DNA of 21,794 nucleotides from Saccoglossus kowalevskii (GCF_000003605.2 NW_003136354.1:1-21794); one strand, 5' to 3'. Positions 1 through 8,780 are shown, counted from the stretch's first letter. Numbers and translations are program-made. Notes: generated by a model from the sequence alone, not told the origin.

Positions 1-89
1 CATGGGCAATGTGCGAGATATCCGCGCTTTTAGTGACATACAGAAATAGCGTCATATTGAACTATTAATTGACAGCACCAAAATCATTT

Positions 90-160
90 TGCATTGGCCG
101 AGAATCGAACACGGACCTCCCGCGTGGCTGGCGACAATTCTACCACTGAACCACCAACGC
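90..160 (-). tRNA. U1: class C degraded tRNA-Gly(GCC)
   Basis: Full 71-nt body with anticodon GCC, but U33 is A (CAGCCAC loop). The pair 27-43 is G-G, 52-62 is T-T and 3-70 is G.T. G52T and C62T alter both ends of the B box. The terminator TTTT is present downstream. I judge it a probable pseudogene; all class C units share this set of changes, so they come from one founder. Confidence 0.8.
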
Positions 161-404
161 GATATGTTGTTGTTCCATCACGGACATTTCAGGAAATATT
201 GAATTTTATGTGACATAATGTAGATCAAGTTAGTATCAGAACGCGATAATGTAGATTCCATATCTATACAAATAATCTCGTCAGTTGTTTCCACCTGAAA
301 TTTACATATGTCTCGCATGGGCAATGTGCGAGATTTCCGCGCTTTTTGTGACACACAGAAATAACGTCATATTGAACTATTAATTGACAGCACCAAAATC
401 ATTT

Positions 405-441
405 TGCATATGCCGGGAATCTACCACTGAACCACCAATGC
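405..441 (-). pseudogene. U2: class B tRNA-Gly remnant (34-bp deletion)
   Basis: 37 bp. It keeps both acceptor strands and the A-box half of the D arm, then jumps into the end of the T arm; the anticodon arm and B box are gone. The 3' acceptor strand carries two extra changes (plus strand gcatatg instead of gcattgg), shared only with U37. Its right neighbour is a class C unit. Confidence 0.9.
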
Positions 442-685
442 GATATGTTGTTGTTCCATCACGGACATTTCAGGAAATATTGAATTTTATGTGACATAAT
501 GCAGATTAAGTTAGTATCAGAACTCGATAATGTAGATTCCATATCTATACAAATAATCTAGTCAGTTATTTCCACCTGAAATTTACATACGCCTTGCATG
601 GGCAATGTGCGAGATATCCGCGCTTTTAGTGACATACAGAAATAGCGTCATATTGAACTATTAATTGACAGCACCAAAATCATTT

Positions 686-756
686 TGCATTGGCCGAGAA
701 TCGAACACGGACCTCCCGCGTGGCTGGCGACAATTCTACCACTGAACCACCAACGC
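686..756 (-). tRNA. U3: class C degraded tRNA-Gly(GCC)
   Basis: Same change set as U1 (U33A, C27G, G52T/C62T, A3G). The flanking spacers are also the same as around U1, 596 bp away, so U1-U2 and U3 show the dimer periodicity. TTTT terminator present. Probable pseudogene. Confidence 0.8.
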
Positions 757-1000
757 GATATGTTGTTGTTCCATCACGGACATTTCAGGAAATATTGAAT
801 TTTATGTGACATAATGTAGATCAAGTTAGTATCAGAACGCGATAATGTAGATTCCATATCTATACAAATAATCTCGTCAGTTGTTTCCACCTGAAATTTA
901 CATATGTCTCGCATGGGCAATGTGCGAGATTTCCGCGCTTTTAGTGACACACAGAAATAACGTCATATTGAACTATTAATTGACAGCAACAAAATCATTT

Positions 1001-1071
1001 TGCAATGGCCGGGAATCGAACCCGGGCCTCCAGCGTGGCAAGCGAGAATTCTACCACTGAACCAACAATGC
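1001..1071 (-). tRNA. U4: class D tRNA-Gly(GCC), acceptor mismatches
   Basis: 71 nt, anticodon GCC, U33 kept and B box intact. Acceptor pair 4-69 is T-T, G7T opposes C66, and G41T breaks the pair with C29; C32T is in the loop. Terminator TTTT present. It is probably transcribable but likely to fold poorly. Confidence 0.85.
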
Positions 1072-1315
1072 GCTATGTTGTTGTTCCATCACGGATATTT
1101 CAGGAAATATTGAATTTTATGTGACATAATGCAGATTAAGTTAGTATCAGTACTCGATAATGTAGATTCCATATCTATACAAATAATCTAGTCAGTTGTT
1201 TCCACCTGAAATTTACATATGTCTCGCATGGGCAATGTGCGAGATTTCCGCGCTTTTAGTGACACACAGAAATAACGTCATATTGAACTATTAATTGACA
1301 GCAACAAAATCATTT

Positions 1316-1386
1316 TGCATTGGCCGGGAATCGAACCCGAGCCTCCAGCGTGGCAAGCGAGAATTCTACCACTGAACCAACAATGC
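1316..1386 (-). tRNA. U5: class D tRNA-Gly(GCC)
   Basis: 71 nt, anticodon GCC. It shares G7T (mismatch with C66), G41T (mismatch with C29) and C32T with U4, but the 4-69 pair is normal. C49T gives a T.G wobble with G65. B box and terminator intact. U4 and U5 are adjacent near-identical D units, a local tandem duplication. Confidence 0.87.
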
Positions 1387-1630
1387 GCTATGTTGTTGTT
1401 CCATCACGGATATTTCAGGAAATATTGAATTTTATGTGACATAATGCAGATTAAGTTAGTATCAGTACTCGATAATGTAGATTCCATATCTATACAAATA
1501 ATCTAGTCAGTTGTTTCCACCTGAAATTTACATATGTCTGGCATGGGCAATGTGCGAGATTTCCGCGCTTTTTGTGACACACAGAAATAACGTCATATTG
1601 AACTATTAATTGACAGCACCAAAATCATTT

Positions 1631-1667
1631 TGCATTGGCCGGGAATCTACCACTGAACCACCAATGC
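1631..1667 (-). pseudogene. U6: class B tRNA-Gly remnant
   Basis: 37 bp with the common 34-bp deletion and an otherwise unmutated acceptor (gcattgg on plus). The 5' flank has the catcgcgg/aaatactg variants typical of B units paired with an E unit; U7 (class E) is immediately upstream in transcription. A terminator TTTT lies at 1621-1624. Confidence 0.9.
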
Positions 1668-1910
1668 GATATGTTGTTGTTCCATCGCGGACATTTCAGG
1701 AAATACTGAATTTTATGTGACATAATGCAGATTAAGTTAGTATCAGAACGCGATAATGTAGATTCCATATCTGTACAAATAATCTAGTCAGTTGTTTCCA
1801 CCTGAAATTTACATACGTCTCGCATAGGCAATGTGCGAGGTTTCCGCGCTTTTAGTGACACACAGATATAACGTCATATTGAACATTTAATTGCAGCACC
1901 AACATCATTT

Positions 1911-1981
1911 TGCATTGGCCGGGAATCGAACCCGGGCCTCCCGCGTGGCAGGCAAGAATTCTACCACTGAACCACCAATGC
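1911..1981 (-). tRNA. U7: class E tRNA-Gly(GCC) lacking its terminator
   Basis: 71 nt, anticodon GCC, intact B box. The only body change is C29T (T.G wobble with G41). Downstream, the TTTT is TGTT (plus strand aacatc), and no other T4 on the gene strand occurs until U6's terminator at 1621-1624, giving a possible read-through RNA of about 361 nt spanning U7, the spacer and U6. Confidence 0.88.
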
Positions 1982-2232
1982 GCTATGCTGTTGTTCTATC
2001 ACGGACATTTCAGGAAATACTGAATTTTATGTGACATAATGCAGATTAAGTTATTAACAGAACGCGATAATGTAGATTCCATATCTATACAAATAATCTA
2101 GTCAGTTGTTTCCACCTGACTCCTGAAATTTACATACGTCTCTCGTGGGCAATGTGCGAGATTTCCGCGCTTTTAGTGACACACAGAAATAACGTCATAT
2201 TGAACTATTAATTGACAGCACCAAAATCATTA

Positions 2233-2303
2233 TGCACTGGCCGGGAATCGAACCCGAGCCTCCCGCGTGGCAGGCGAGAATTCTAACACTGAACCACCAA
2301 TAC
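2233..2303 (-). tRNA. U8: class F tRNA-Gly(GCC), altered A box
   Basis: 71 nt, anticodon GCC. Acceptor wobbles T2.G71 and T4.G69; C49T wobbles with G65; G19T damages the D loop and the end of the A box. B box and TTTT terminator intact. The spacer to its left carries a 7-bp duplication near 2116. Confidence 0.85.
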
Positions 2304-2546
2304 GATATGTTGTTGTTCCATCACGGACATTTCAGGAAATATTGAATTTTATGTGACATAATGCAGATTAAGTAAGTATCAGTACTCGATATTGTAGATT
2401 CCATATCTATACAAATAATCTAGTCAGTTTTTCCACCTGAAATTTACATACGTCTCGCATGGGCAATGTGCGAGATTTCCGCGCTTTTAGTGACACACAG
2501 AAATAACGTCATATTGAACTATTAATTGACAGCACCAAAATAATTT

Positions 2547-2617
2547 TGCATTGGCCGGGAATCGAACCCGCCCCTCCCGCGTGGCAGGCGAGAATTCTAC
2601 CACTGAACCACCAATGC
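2547..2617 (-). tRNA. U9: class A tRNA-Gly(GCC), C49G
   Basis: Near-canonical 71-nt gene. C48G and C49G: the latter breaks the 49-65 pair at the base of the T stem. A box, B box and anticodon stem are intact. The TTTT terminator is present in the aataatttt spacer variant. Confidence 0.88.
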
Positions 2618-2768
2618 GATACGTTGTTGTTCCATCACGGACATTTCAGGAAATATTGAATTTTATGTGACATAAAGCAGATCAAGTTAGTATCAGAACG
2701 CGATAATGTAGATTCCATATCTATACAAATAATCTAGTCAGTTGTTTCCACCTGAAATTTTCATATGT

Positions 2769-2789
2769 CTCGCACAGACAATGTGCGAG
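2769..2789. other. Spacer hairpin, fully paired 8-bp variant (representative)
   Basis: CTCGCACA, loop GACAA, TGTGCGAG. Equivalent perfect copies start at 5183, 5498, 7811, 8969, 9284, 13813 and 14408. The commoner variant (for example 2454-2474) is CTCGCATG, loop GGCAA, TGTGCGAG, where two pairs become T.G and G.T, acceptable only in a plus-strand RNA. A TTTT run follows on the plus strand about 12 nt later. Confidence 0.6.
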
Positions 2790-2861
2790 GTTTCCGCGCT
2801 TTTAGTGACACACAGAAATAACGTCATATTGAACTATTAATTGACAGCACCAAAATAATTT

Positions 2862-2932
2862 TGCATTGGCCGGGAATCGAACCCGCGCCTCCCGCGTGGC
2901 AGGCGAGAATTCTACCACTGAACCACCAATGC
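2862..2932 (-). tRNA. U10: class A tRNA-Gly(GCC), C49G
   Basis: As U9 but with C48 normal; the single body change is C49G against G65. Boxes and terminator present. The strong hairpin variant lies downstream at 2769-2789. Confidence 0.9.
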
Positions 2933-3176
2933 GATACGTTGTTGTTCCATCACGGACATTTCAGGAAATATTGAATTTTATGTGACATAAAGCAGATCAA
3001 GTTAGTATCAGAACGCGATAATGTAGATTCCATATCTATACAAATAATCTAGTCAGTTGTTTCCACCTGAAAATTACATATGTCTCGCATGGGCAATGTG
3101 CGAGATTTCCGCGCTTTTAGTGACACACAGAAATAACGTCATATTGAACTATTAATTGACAGCACCAAAATCATTT

Positions 3177-3213
3177 TGCATAGGCCGGGAATCTACCACT
3201 GAACCACCAATGC
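3177..3213 (-). pseudogene. U11: class B tRNA-Gly remnant
   Basis: 37-bp deleted form with the extra acceptor change giving a T5-T68 mismatch (gcatagg on plus). It is directly followed by another B unit, U12, one of three B-B neighbours in the window. Confidence 0.9.
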
Positions 3214-3457
3214 GATATGTTGTTGTTCCATCACGGACATTTCAGGAAATATTGAATTTTATGTGACATAATGCAGATTAAGTTAGTATCAGAACTCGAT
3301 AATGTAGATTCCATATCTATACAAATAATCTAGTCAGTTATTTCCACCTGAAATTTACATACGCCTTGCATGGGCAATGTGCGAGATATCCGCGCTTTTA
3401 GTGACATACAGAAATAGCGTCATATTGAACTATTAATTGACAGCACCAAAATCATTT

Positions 3458-3494
3458 TGCATAGGCCGGGAATCTACCACTGAACCACCAATGC
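3458..3494 (-). pseudogene. U12: class B tRNA-Gly remnant
   Basis: 37-bp deleted form, T5-T68 mismatch subtype. The 281-bp interval from U11 to U12 shows the shorter unit length expected from the deletion. Confidence 0.9.
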
Positions 3495-3738
3495 GATATG
3501 TTGTTGTTCCATCACGGACATTTCAGGAAATATTGAATTTTATGTGACATAATGCAGATTAAGTTAGTATCAGAACTCGATAATGTCGATTCCATATGTA
3601 TACAAATAATCTAGTCAGTTGTTTCCACCTGAAATTTACATACGCCTTGCATGGGCAATGTGCGAGATATCCGCGCTTTTAGTGACATACAGAAATAGCG
3701 TCATATTGAACTATTAATTGACAACACCAAAATCATTT

Positions 3739-3810
3739 TGCATTGGCCGGGAATCGAACCCGGGCCTCCCGCGTGGCAGGCGAGAATTCTACCACTGAAC
3801 GCACCAATGC
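3739..3810 (-). tRNA. U13: class A tRNA-Gly(GCC) with 1-nt insertion
   Basis: 72 nt: a C is inserted between positions 9 and 10, inside the A box and the joint to the D stem. The rest of the body is canonical and the terminator is present. The flanking spacer also has several small deletions (3830-3945), so this is a decaying unit. Confidence 0.85.
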
Positions 3811-4050
3811 GATACGTTGATGTTCCATCACGGACATTCAGGAAATATGATTTTATGTGGCATAATGCAGATTAAGTTAGTATCAGAACGCGATAAGGTA
3901 GCTTCCATATCTATACAAATAATCTAGTCAGTTGTTTCCACTGAAATTTACATACGTCTCGCATAGGCAATGTGCGAGGTTTCCGCGCTTTTAGTGACAT
4001 ACAGAAATAGCGTCATATTGAACTATTAATTGACAGCACCAAAATCATTT

Positions 4051-4121
4051 TGCATTGGCCGAGAATCGAACCCTGGCCTCCCGCGTGGCTGGCGACAATT
4101 CTACCACTGAACCACCAACGC
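4051..4121 (-). tRNA. U14: class C degraded tRNA-Gly(GCC)
   Basis: U33A and C27G as in other C units. Here 52 is G again (G.T with 62), but C50A mispairs with G64. It is the one C unit with a visible left neighbour that is not B (U13 is class A). Terminator present. Confidence 0.78.
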
Positions 4122-4365
4122 GATATGTTGTTGTTCCATCACGGACATTTCAGGAAATATTGAATTTTATGTGACATAATGTAGATCAAGTTAGTATCAG
4201 AACGCGATAATGTAGATTCCATATCTATACAAATAATCTCGTCAGTTGTTTCCACCTGAAATTTACATATGTCTCGCGCAGACAATGTGCGAGGTTTCCG
4301 CGCTTTTAGTGACACACAGAAATAACGTCATATTGAACTATTAATTGACAGCACCAACATCATTT

Positions 4366-4436
4366 TGCATTGGCCGGGAAACAAACCCGGGCCTCCCGCG
4401 TGGCAGGCGAGAATTCTACCACTGAACCACCAATGC
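4366..4436 (-). tRNA. U15: class E tRNA-Gly(GCC), broken B box and no terminator
   Basis: 71 nt, anticodon GCC, canonical stems. The T loop has two substitutions (C56T, A58T) that destroy the B-box core, and the downstream TTTT is TGTT. It is the only E unit not placed right of a B unit. Probably silent. Confidence 0.78.
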
Positions 4437-4679
4437 GCTATGTTGTTGTTCAATCACGGACATTTCAGGAATATTGAATTTTATGTGACATAATGCAGAT
4501 TAAGTTAGTATCAGTACTCGATAATGTAGATTTCATATCTATACAAATAATCTAGTCAGTTGTTTCCACCTGAAATTTACATACGTCTCGCATGGGCAAT
4601 GTGCGAGATTTCCGCGCTTTTAGTGACACACAGAAATAACGTCATATTGAACTATTAATTGACAGCACCAAAATCATTT

Positions 4680-4716
4680 TGCATAGGCCGGGAATCTACC
4701 ACTGAACCACCAATGC
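4680..4716 (-). pseudogene. U16: class B tRNA-Gly remnant
   Basis: 37-bp deleted form, T5-T68 subtype, left partner of class C unit U17. The U16-U18 block recurs at U23-U25 with constant offset 2137. Confidence 0.9.
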
Positions 4717-4960
4717 GATATGTTGTTGTTCCATCACGGACATTTCAGGAAATATTGAATTTTATGTGACATAATGCAGATTAAGTTAGTATCAGAACTC
4801 GATAATGTAGATTCCATATCTATACAAATAATCTAGTCAGTTATTTCCACCTGAAATTTACATACGCCTTGCATGGGCAATGTGCGAGATATCCGCGCTT
4901 TTAGTGACATACAGAAATAGCGTCATATTGAACTATTAATTGACAGCACCAAAATCATTT

Positions 4961-5031
4961 TGCATTGGCCGAGAATCGAACACGGACCTCCCGCGTGGCT
5001 GACGACAATTCTACCACTGAACCACCAACGC
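4961..5031 (-). tRNA. U17: class C degraded tRNA-Gly(GCC)
   Basis: Standard class C change set (U33A, C27G, G52T/C62T) plus C31T, a wobble with G39. Terminator present. Probable pseudogene. Confidence 0.78.
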
Positions 5032-5275
5032 GATATGTTGTTGTTCCATCACGGACATTTCAGGAAATATTGAATTTTATGTGACATAATGTAGATCAAG
5101 TTAGTATCAGAACGCGATAATGTAGATTCCATATCTATACAAATAATCTCGTCAGTTGTTTCCACCTGAAATTTTCATATGTCTCGCACAGACAATGTGC
5201 GAGGTTTCCGCGCTTTTAGTGACACACAGACATAACGTCATATTGAACTATTAATTGACAGCACCAAAATCATTT

Positions 5276-5346
5276 TGCATTGGCCGGGAATCGAACCCGC
5301 GCCTCCCGCGTGGCAGGCGAGAATGCTACCACTGAACCACCAATGC
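5276..5346 (-). tRNA. U18: class A tRNA-Gly(GCC), D- and T-stem changes
   Basis: 71 nt, anticodon GCC. C49G breaks 49-65 and A23C breaks 12-23. Boxes and terminator kept. The A23C change and the ggtgttcc 5' flank are also found at U26 and U31, marking a shared lineage. Confidence 0.86.
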
Positions 5347-5580
5347 GATATGTTGGTGTTCCATCACGCACATTTCAGGAAATATTGAATTTTATGTGAC
5401 ATAATGCAGATTAAGTTAGTATCAGAACGCGATAATGTAGATTCCATATCTATACAAATAATCTCGTCAGTTGTTTCCACCTGAAATTTACATATGTCTC
5501 GCACAGACAATGTGCGAGGTTTCCGCGCTTTTAGTGACACACAGAAATAACGTCATATTGAACTATTAATTGACAGCACC

Positions 5581-5584
5581 AAAA
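5581..5584 (-). terminator. Pol III terminator of U19 (representative)
   Basis: A TTTT run on the gene strand, starting 7 nt after A73. It is at the same offset (gene left end minus 10 to minus 7) in all units except the eight class E units and truncated U26. Confidence 0.85.
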
Positions 5585-5601
5585 TCATTTTGCATTGGCC
5601 G

Positions 5602-5612
5602 GGAATCGAACC
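5602..5612 (-). promoter_or_regulatory. B box of U19 (representative)
   Basis: GGTTCGATTCC matches the TFIIIC-binding consensus GGTTCGANTCC. The same element is intact in most class A, D, E and F units, weakened at both ends in most C units, and absent from B units. Confidence 0.9.
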
Positions 5613-5643
5613 CGGGCCTCCCGCGTGGCAGGCGAGAATTCTA

Positions 5644-5654
5644 CCACTGAACCA
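5644..5654 (-). promoter_or_regulatory. A box of U19 (representative)
   Basis: TGGTTCAGTGG at the D arm is the internal Pol III A box. It survives even in the 37-bp class B remnants, which therefore keep an A box without a B box. Confidence 0.85.
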
Positions 5655-5694
5655 CCAATGCGATATGTTGTTTTTCCATCACGGACATTTCAGG

Positions 5695-5711
5695 AAATAT
5701 TGAATTTTATG
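5695..5711 (-). promoter_or_regulatory. TATA-like stretch upstream of U19 (representative)
   Basis: On the gene strand this reads CATAAAATTCAATATTT, about 34 to 50 nt upstream of G1. It is conserved across nearly all units. Pol III TATA-like elements usually sit near -30, so this position is slightly far. A CAACAACA-type tract lies nearer the gene in most units. The role is inferred only. Confidence 0.35.
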
Positions 5712-5905
5712 TGACATAATGCAGATTAAGTTAGTATCAGTACTCAATATTGTAGATTCCATATCTATACAAATAATCTAGTCAGTTGTTTCCACCTGAA
5801 AATTACATATGTCTCGCATGGGCAATGTGCGAGATTTCCGCGCTTTTAGTGACATACAGAAATAGCGTCATATTGAACTATTAATTGACAGCACCAAAAT
5901 CATTT

Positions 5906-5942
5906 TGCATAGGCCGGGAATCTACCACTGAACCACCAATGC
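5906..5942 (-). pseudogene. U20: class B tRNA-Gly remnant
   Basis: 37-bp deleted form, T5-T68 subtype. Its right neighbour is F-like U21 rather than a C or E unit. Confidence 0.9.
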
Positions 5943-6186
5943 GATATGTTGTTGTTCCATCACGGACATTTCAGGAAATATTGAATTTTATGTGACATAA
6001 TGCAGATTAAGTTAGTGTCAGAACTCGATAATGTAGATTCCATATCTATACAAATAATCTAGTCAGTTGTTTCCACCTGAAATTTACATACGTCTCTCGT
6101 GGGCAATGTGCGAGATTTCCGCGCTTTTAGTGACACACAGAAATAACGTCATATTGAACTATTAATTGACAGCACCAAAATCATTA

Positions 6187-6257
6187 TGCATTGGCCAGGA
6201 ATCGAACACGAGCCTCCCGCGTGGCAGGCGAGAATTCTACCACTGAACCACCAATAC
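6187..6257 (-). tRNA. U21: class F-like tRNA-Gly(GCC), weak T arm
   Basis: 71 nt, anticodon GCC. T2.G71 wobble. The T stem has T49.G65 and G51.T63 wobbles and a T52-C62 mismatch, with G52T altering the B-box edge. Terminator present. Doubtful function. Confidence 0.8.
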
Positions 6258-6501
6258 GATATGTTGTTGTTCCATCAAGGACATTTCAGGAAATATTGAA
6301 TTTTATGTGACATAATGCAGATTAAGTAAGTATCAGTACTCGATATTGTCGATTCCATATCTATACAAATAATCGAGTCAGTTGTTTCCACCTGAAATTT
6401 ACATACGTCTCGCGTGGGCAATGTGCGAGATTTCCGCGCTTTTAGTGACACACAGAAATAACGTCATATTGAACTATTAATTGACAGCACCAAAATAATT
6501 T

Positions 6502-6572
6502 TGCATTGGCCGGGAATCGAACCCGCGCCTCACGCGTGGCAGGCGAGAATTCTACCACTGAACCACCAATGC
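6502..6572 (-). tRNA. U22: class A tRNA-Gly(GCC), two stem mismatches
   Basis: 71 nt, anticodon GCC. C49G breaks 49-65 and G42T gives T28-T42. Boxes and terminator kept. The block U22-U24 aligns with U70-U72 at constant offset 14185; the U70 counterpart is canonical. Confidence 0.85.
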
Positions 6573-6816
6573 GACATGTTGTTCTTCCATCACGGACATT
6601 TCAGGAAATATTGAATTTTATGTGACATAAAGCAGATCAAGTTAGTATCAGAACGCGATAATGTAGATTCCATATCTATACAAATAATCTAGTCAGTTGT
6701 TTCCACCTGAAAATTACATATGTCTCGCATGGGCAATGTGCGAGATTTCCGCGCTTTTAGTGACACACAGAAATAACGTCATATTGAACTATTAATTGAC
6801 AGCACCAAAATCATTT

Positions 6817-6853
6817 TGCATAGGCCGGGAATCTACCACTGAACCACCAATGC
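6817..6853 (-). pseudogene. U23: class B tRNA-Gly remnant
   Basis: 37-bp deleted form, T5-T68 subtype, left partner of class C unit U24. Confidence 0.9.
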
Positions 6854-7097
6854 GATATGTTGTTGTTCCATCACGGACATTTCAGGAAATATTGAATTTT
6901 ATGTGACATAATGCAGATTAAGTTAGTATCAGAACTCGATAATGTAGATTCCATATCTATACAAATAATCTAGTCAGTTATTTCCACCTGAAATTTACAT
7001 ACGCCTTGCATGGGCAATGTGCGAGATATCCGCGCTTTTAGTGACATACAGAAATAGCGTCATATTGAACTATTAATTGACAGCACCAAAATCATTT

Positions 7098-7168
7098 TGC
7101 ATTGGCCGAGAATCGAACACGGACCTCCCGCGTGGCTGGCAACAATTCTACCACTGAACCACCAACGC
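7098..7168 (-). tRNA. U24: class C degraded tRNA-Gly(GCC)
   Basis: Class C set (U33A, C27G, G52T/C62T) plus C29T, a wobble with G41. Terminator present. Probable pseudogene. Confidence 0.78.
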
Positions 7169-7412
7169 GATATGTTGTTGTTCCATCACGGACATTTCAG
7201 GAAATATTGAATTTTATGTGACATAATGTAGATCAAGTTAGTATCAGAACGCGATAATGTAGATTCCATATCTATACAAATAATCTCGTCAGTTGTTTCC
7301 ACCTGAAATTTTCATATGTCTCGCACAGACAATGTTCGAGGTTTCCGCGCTTTTAGTGACACACAGACATAACGTCATATTGAACTATTAATTGACAGCA
7401 CCAAAATCATTT

Positions 7413-7483
7413 TGCATTGGCCGGGAATCGAACCCGGGCCTCCCGCGTGGCAGGCGAGAATTCTACCACTGAACCACCAATGC
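7413..7483 (-). tRNA. U25: canonical tRNA-Gly(GCC)
   Basis: Body identical to U19, with all stems paired, both boxes, and terminator TTTT at 7403-7406. The 5' flank carries the actcaatattg variant also seen upstream of U19. Strong candidate for a working gene. Confidence 0.96.
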
Positions 7484-7601
7484 GATATGTTGTTGTTCCA
7501 TCACGGACATTTCAGGAAATATTGAATTTTATGTGACATAATGCAGATTAAGTTAGTATCAGTACTCAATATTGTAGATTCCATATCTATACAAATAATC
7601 T

Positions 7602-7659
7602 AATCGAACCCGGGCCTCCCGCGTGGCAGGCGAGAATGCTACCACTGAACCACCAATGC
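7602..7659 (-). pseudogene. U26: 3'-truncated tRNA-Gly(GCC)
   Basis: 58 bp. The 3' acceptor strand, A73, part of the T stem and the terminator are missing because a 139-bp deletion joins the upstream spacer of U25 (aataatcta) to the T loop (atcgaaccc). The A box and anticodon stem remain; the last two bases of the B box are lost. It carries A23C like U18 and U31. Confidence 0.88.
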
Positions 7660-7903
7660 GATATGTTGGTGTTCCATCACGCACATTTCAGGAAATATTG
7701 AATTTTATGTGACATAATGCAGATTAAGTTAGTATCAGAACGCGATAATGTAGATTCCATATCTATACAAATAATCTCGTCAGTTGTTTCCACCTGAAAT
7801 TTACATATGTCTCGCACAGACAATGTGCGAGGTTTCCGCGCTTTTAGTGACACACAGAAATAACGTCATATTGAACTATTAATTGACAGCACCAAAATCA
7901 TTT

Positions 7904-7940
7904 TGCATTGGCCGGGAATCTACCACTGAACCACCAATGC
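7904..7940 (-). pseudogene. U27: class B tRNA-Gly remnant
   Basis: 37-bp deleted form, normal acceptor, catcgcgg/aaatactg 5' flank, left partner of class E unit U28. Terminator at 7894-7897. The strong hairpin variant lies at 7811-7831. Confidence 0.9.
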
Positions 7941-8184
7941 GATATGTTGTTGTTCCATCGCGGACATTTCAGGAAATACTGAATTTTATGTGACATAATG
8001 CAGATTAAGTTAGTATCAGTACTCGATAATGTAGATTCCATATTTGTACAAATAATCTAGTCAGTTGTTTCCACCTGAAATTTACATACGTCTCGCATAG
8101 GCAATGTGCGAGGTTTCCGCGCTTTTAGTGACACACAGACATAAGGTCATATTGAACATTTAATTGACAGCACCAACATCATTT

Positions 8185-8255
8185 TGCATTGGCCGGGAAT
8201 CGAACCCGGGCCTCCCGCGTGGCAGGCGAGAATTCTACCACTGAACCACCAATGC
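8185..8255 (-). tRNA. U28: canonical-body tRNA-Gly(GCC) without terminator
   Basis: Body identical to U19, so promoter boxes and folding are intact, but the TTTT is TGTT. The next gene-strand T4 is at 7894-7897 beyond remnant U27, predicting a read-through RNA of about 362 nt unless termination uses another signal. Confidence 0.92.
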
Positions 8256-8499
8256 GATATGTTGTTGTTCCATCACGGACATTTCAGGAAATATTTAATT
8301 TTATGTGACATAAAGCAGATCAAGTTAGTATCAGAACGCGATAATGTAGATTCCATATCTATACAAATAATCTAGTCAGTTGTTTCCACCTGAAAATTAC
8401 ATATGTCTCGCATGGGCAATGTGCGAGATTTCCGCGCTTTTAGTGACACACAGAAATAACGTCATATTGAACTATTAATTGACAGCACCAAAATCATTT

Positions 8500-8536
8500 T
8501 GCATAGGCCGGGAATCTACCACTGAACCACCAATGC
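8500..8536 (-). pseudogene. U29: class B tRNA-Gly remnant
   Basis: 37-bp deleted form, T5-T68 subtype, followed by a second B unit (U30). Confidence 0.9.
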
Positions 8537-8780
8537 GATATGTTGTTGTTCCATCACGGACATTTCAGGAAATATTGAATTTTTTGTGACATAATGCAGA
8601 TTAAGTTAGTATCAGAACTCGATAATGTAGATTCCATATCTATACAAATAATCTAGTCAGTTATTTCCACGTGAAATTTACATACGCCTTGCATGGGCAA
8701 TGTGCGAGATATCCGCGCTTTTAGAGACATACAGAAATAGCGTCATATTGAACTATTAATTGACAGCACCAAAATCATTT

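Larger units (their letters stand above)
1..2230. repeat. Higher-order block, left copy (U1-U7)
   Basis: Class order C-B-C-D-D-B-E matches the block starting near 11086. Offsets are 11085 for U1/U38 and U3/U40, then 10770 for U5/U41, U6/U42 and U7/U43. The difference is exactly one 315-bp D unit. Similarity weakens at U8/U44. Confidence 0.8.
5591..5661 (-). tRNA. U19: canonical tRNA-Gly(GCC)
   Basis: Exact consensus. 71 nt including discriminator A73: acceptor GCATTGG/CCAATGC, D stem GTTC/GAAT, anticodon stem CTCGC/GCGGG with loop CTGCCAC (anticodon GCC, reading GGC and GGT codons), variable AGGC, T stem CCGGG/CCCGG with loop TTCGATT. All stems pair. A box at 5644-5654, B box at 5602-5612, terminator TTTT at 5581-5584. 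CCA is not encoded, as in eukaryotes. This is one of five units with a perfect body and terminator, and so a best candidate for a working gene. Confidence 0.96.

Noticed and set aside
405-441. Class B as a functional minimal or armless tRNA
   Set aside because: It has no anticodon, and many copies add acceptor mismatches (T5-T68), so a deletion pseudogene is the simpler reading. A regulatory small RNA is not excluded.
2106-2126. Target-site duplication of a mobile element near 2116
   Set aside because: The extra ctcctga is a 7-bp local duplication inside the spacer with no inserted element.
3070-3073. Extra gene-strand T4 in the gaaaatt spacer variant as a designed back-up terminator
   Set aside because: It arises from a single base change in a spacer lineage also seen at U19-20, U22-23, U28-29, U36-37 and U70-71, and it never lies directly downstream of a terminator-less E unit, so there is no sign that it compensates for them.
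8184-8375. A 63-codon open frame on the plus strand
   Set aside because: It lies over the antisense of tRNA unit U28 and its spacer. The same region in other units is interrupted by stops or by the 34-bp deletion, and the predicted peptide has no recognisable domain. It is a chance frame.
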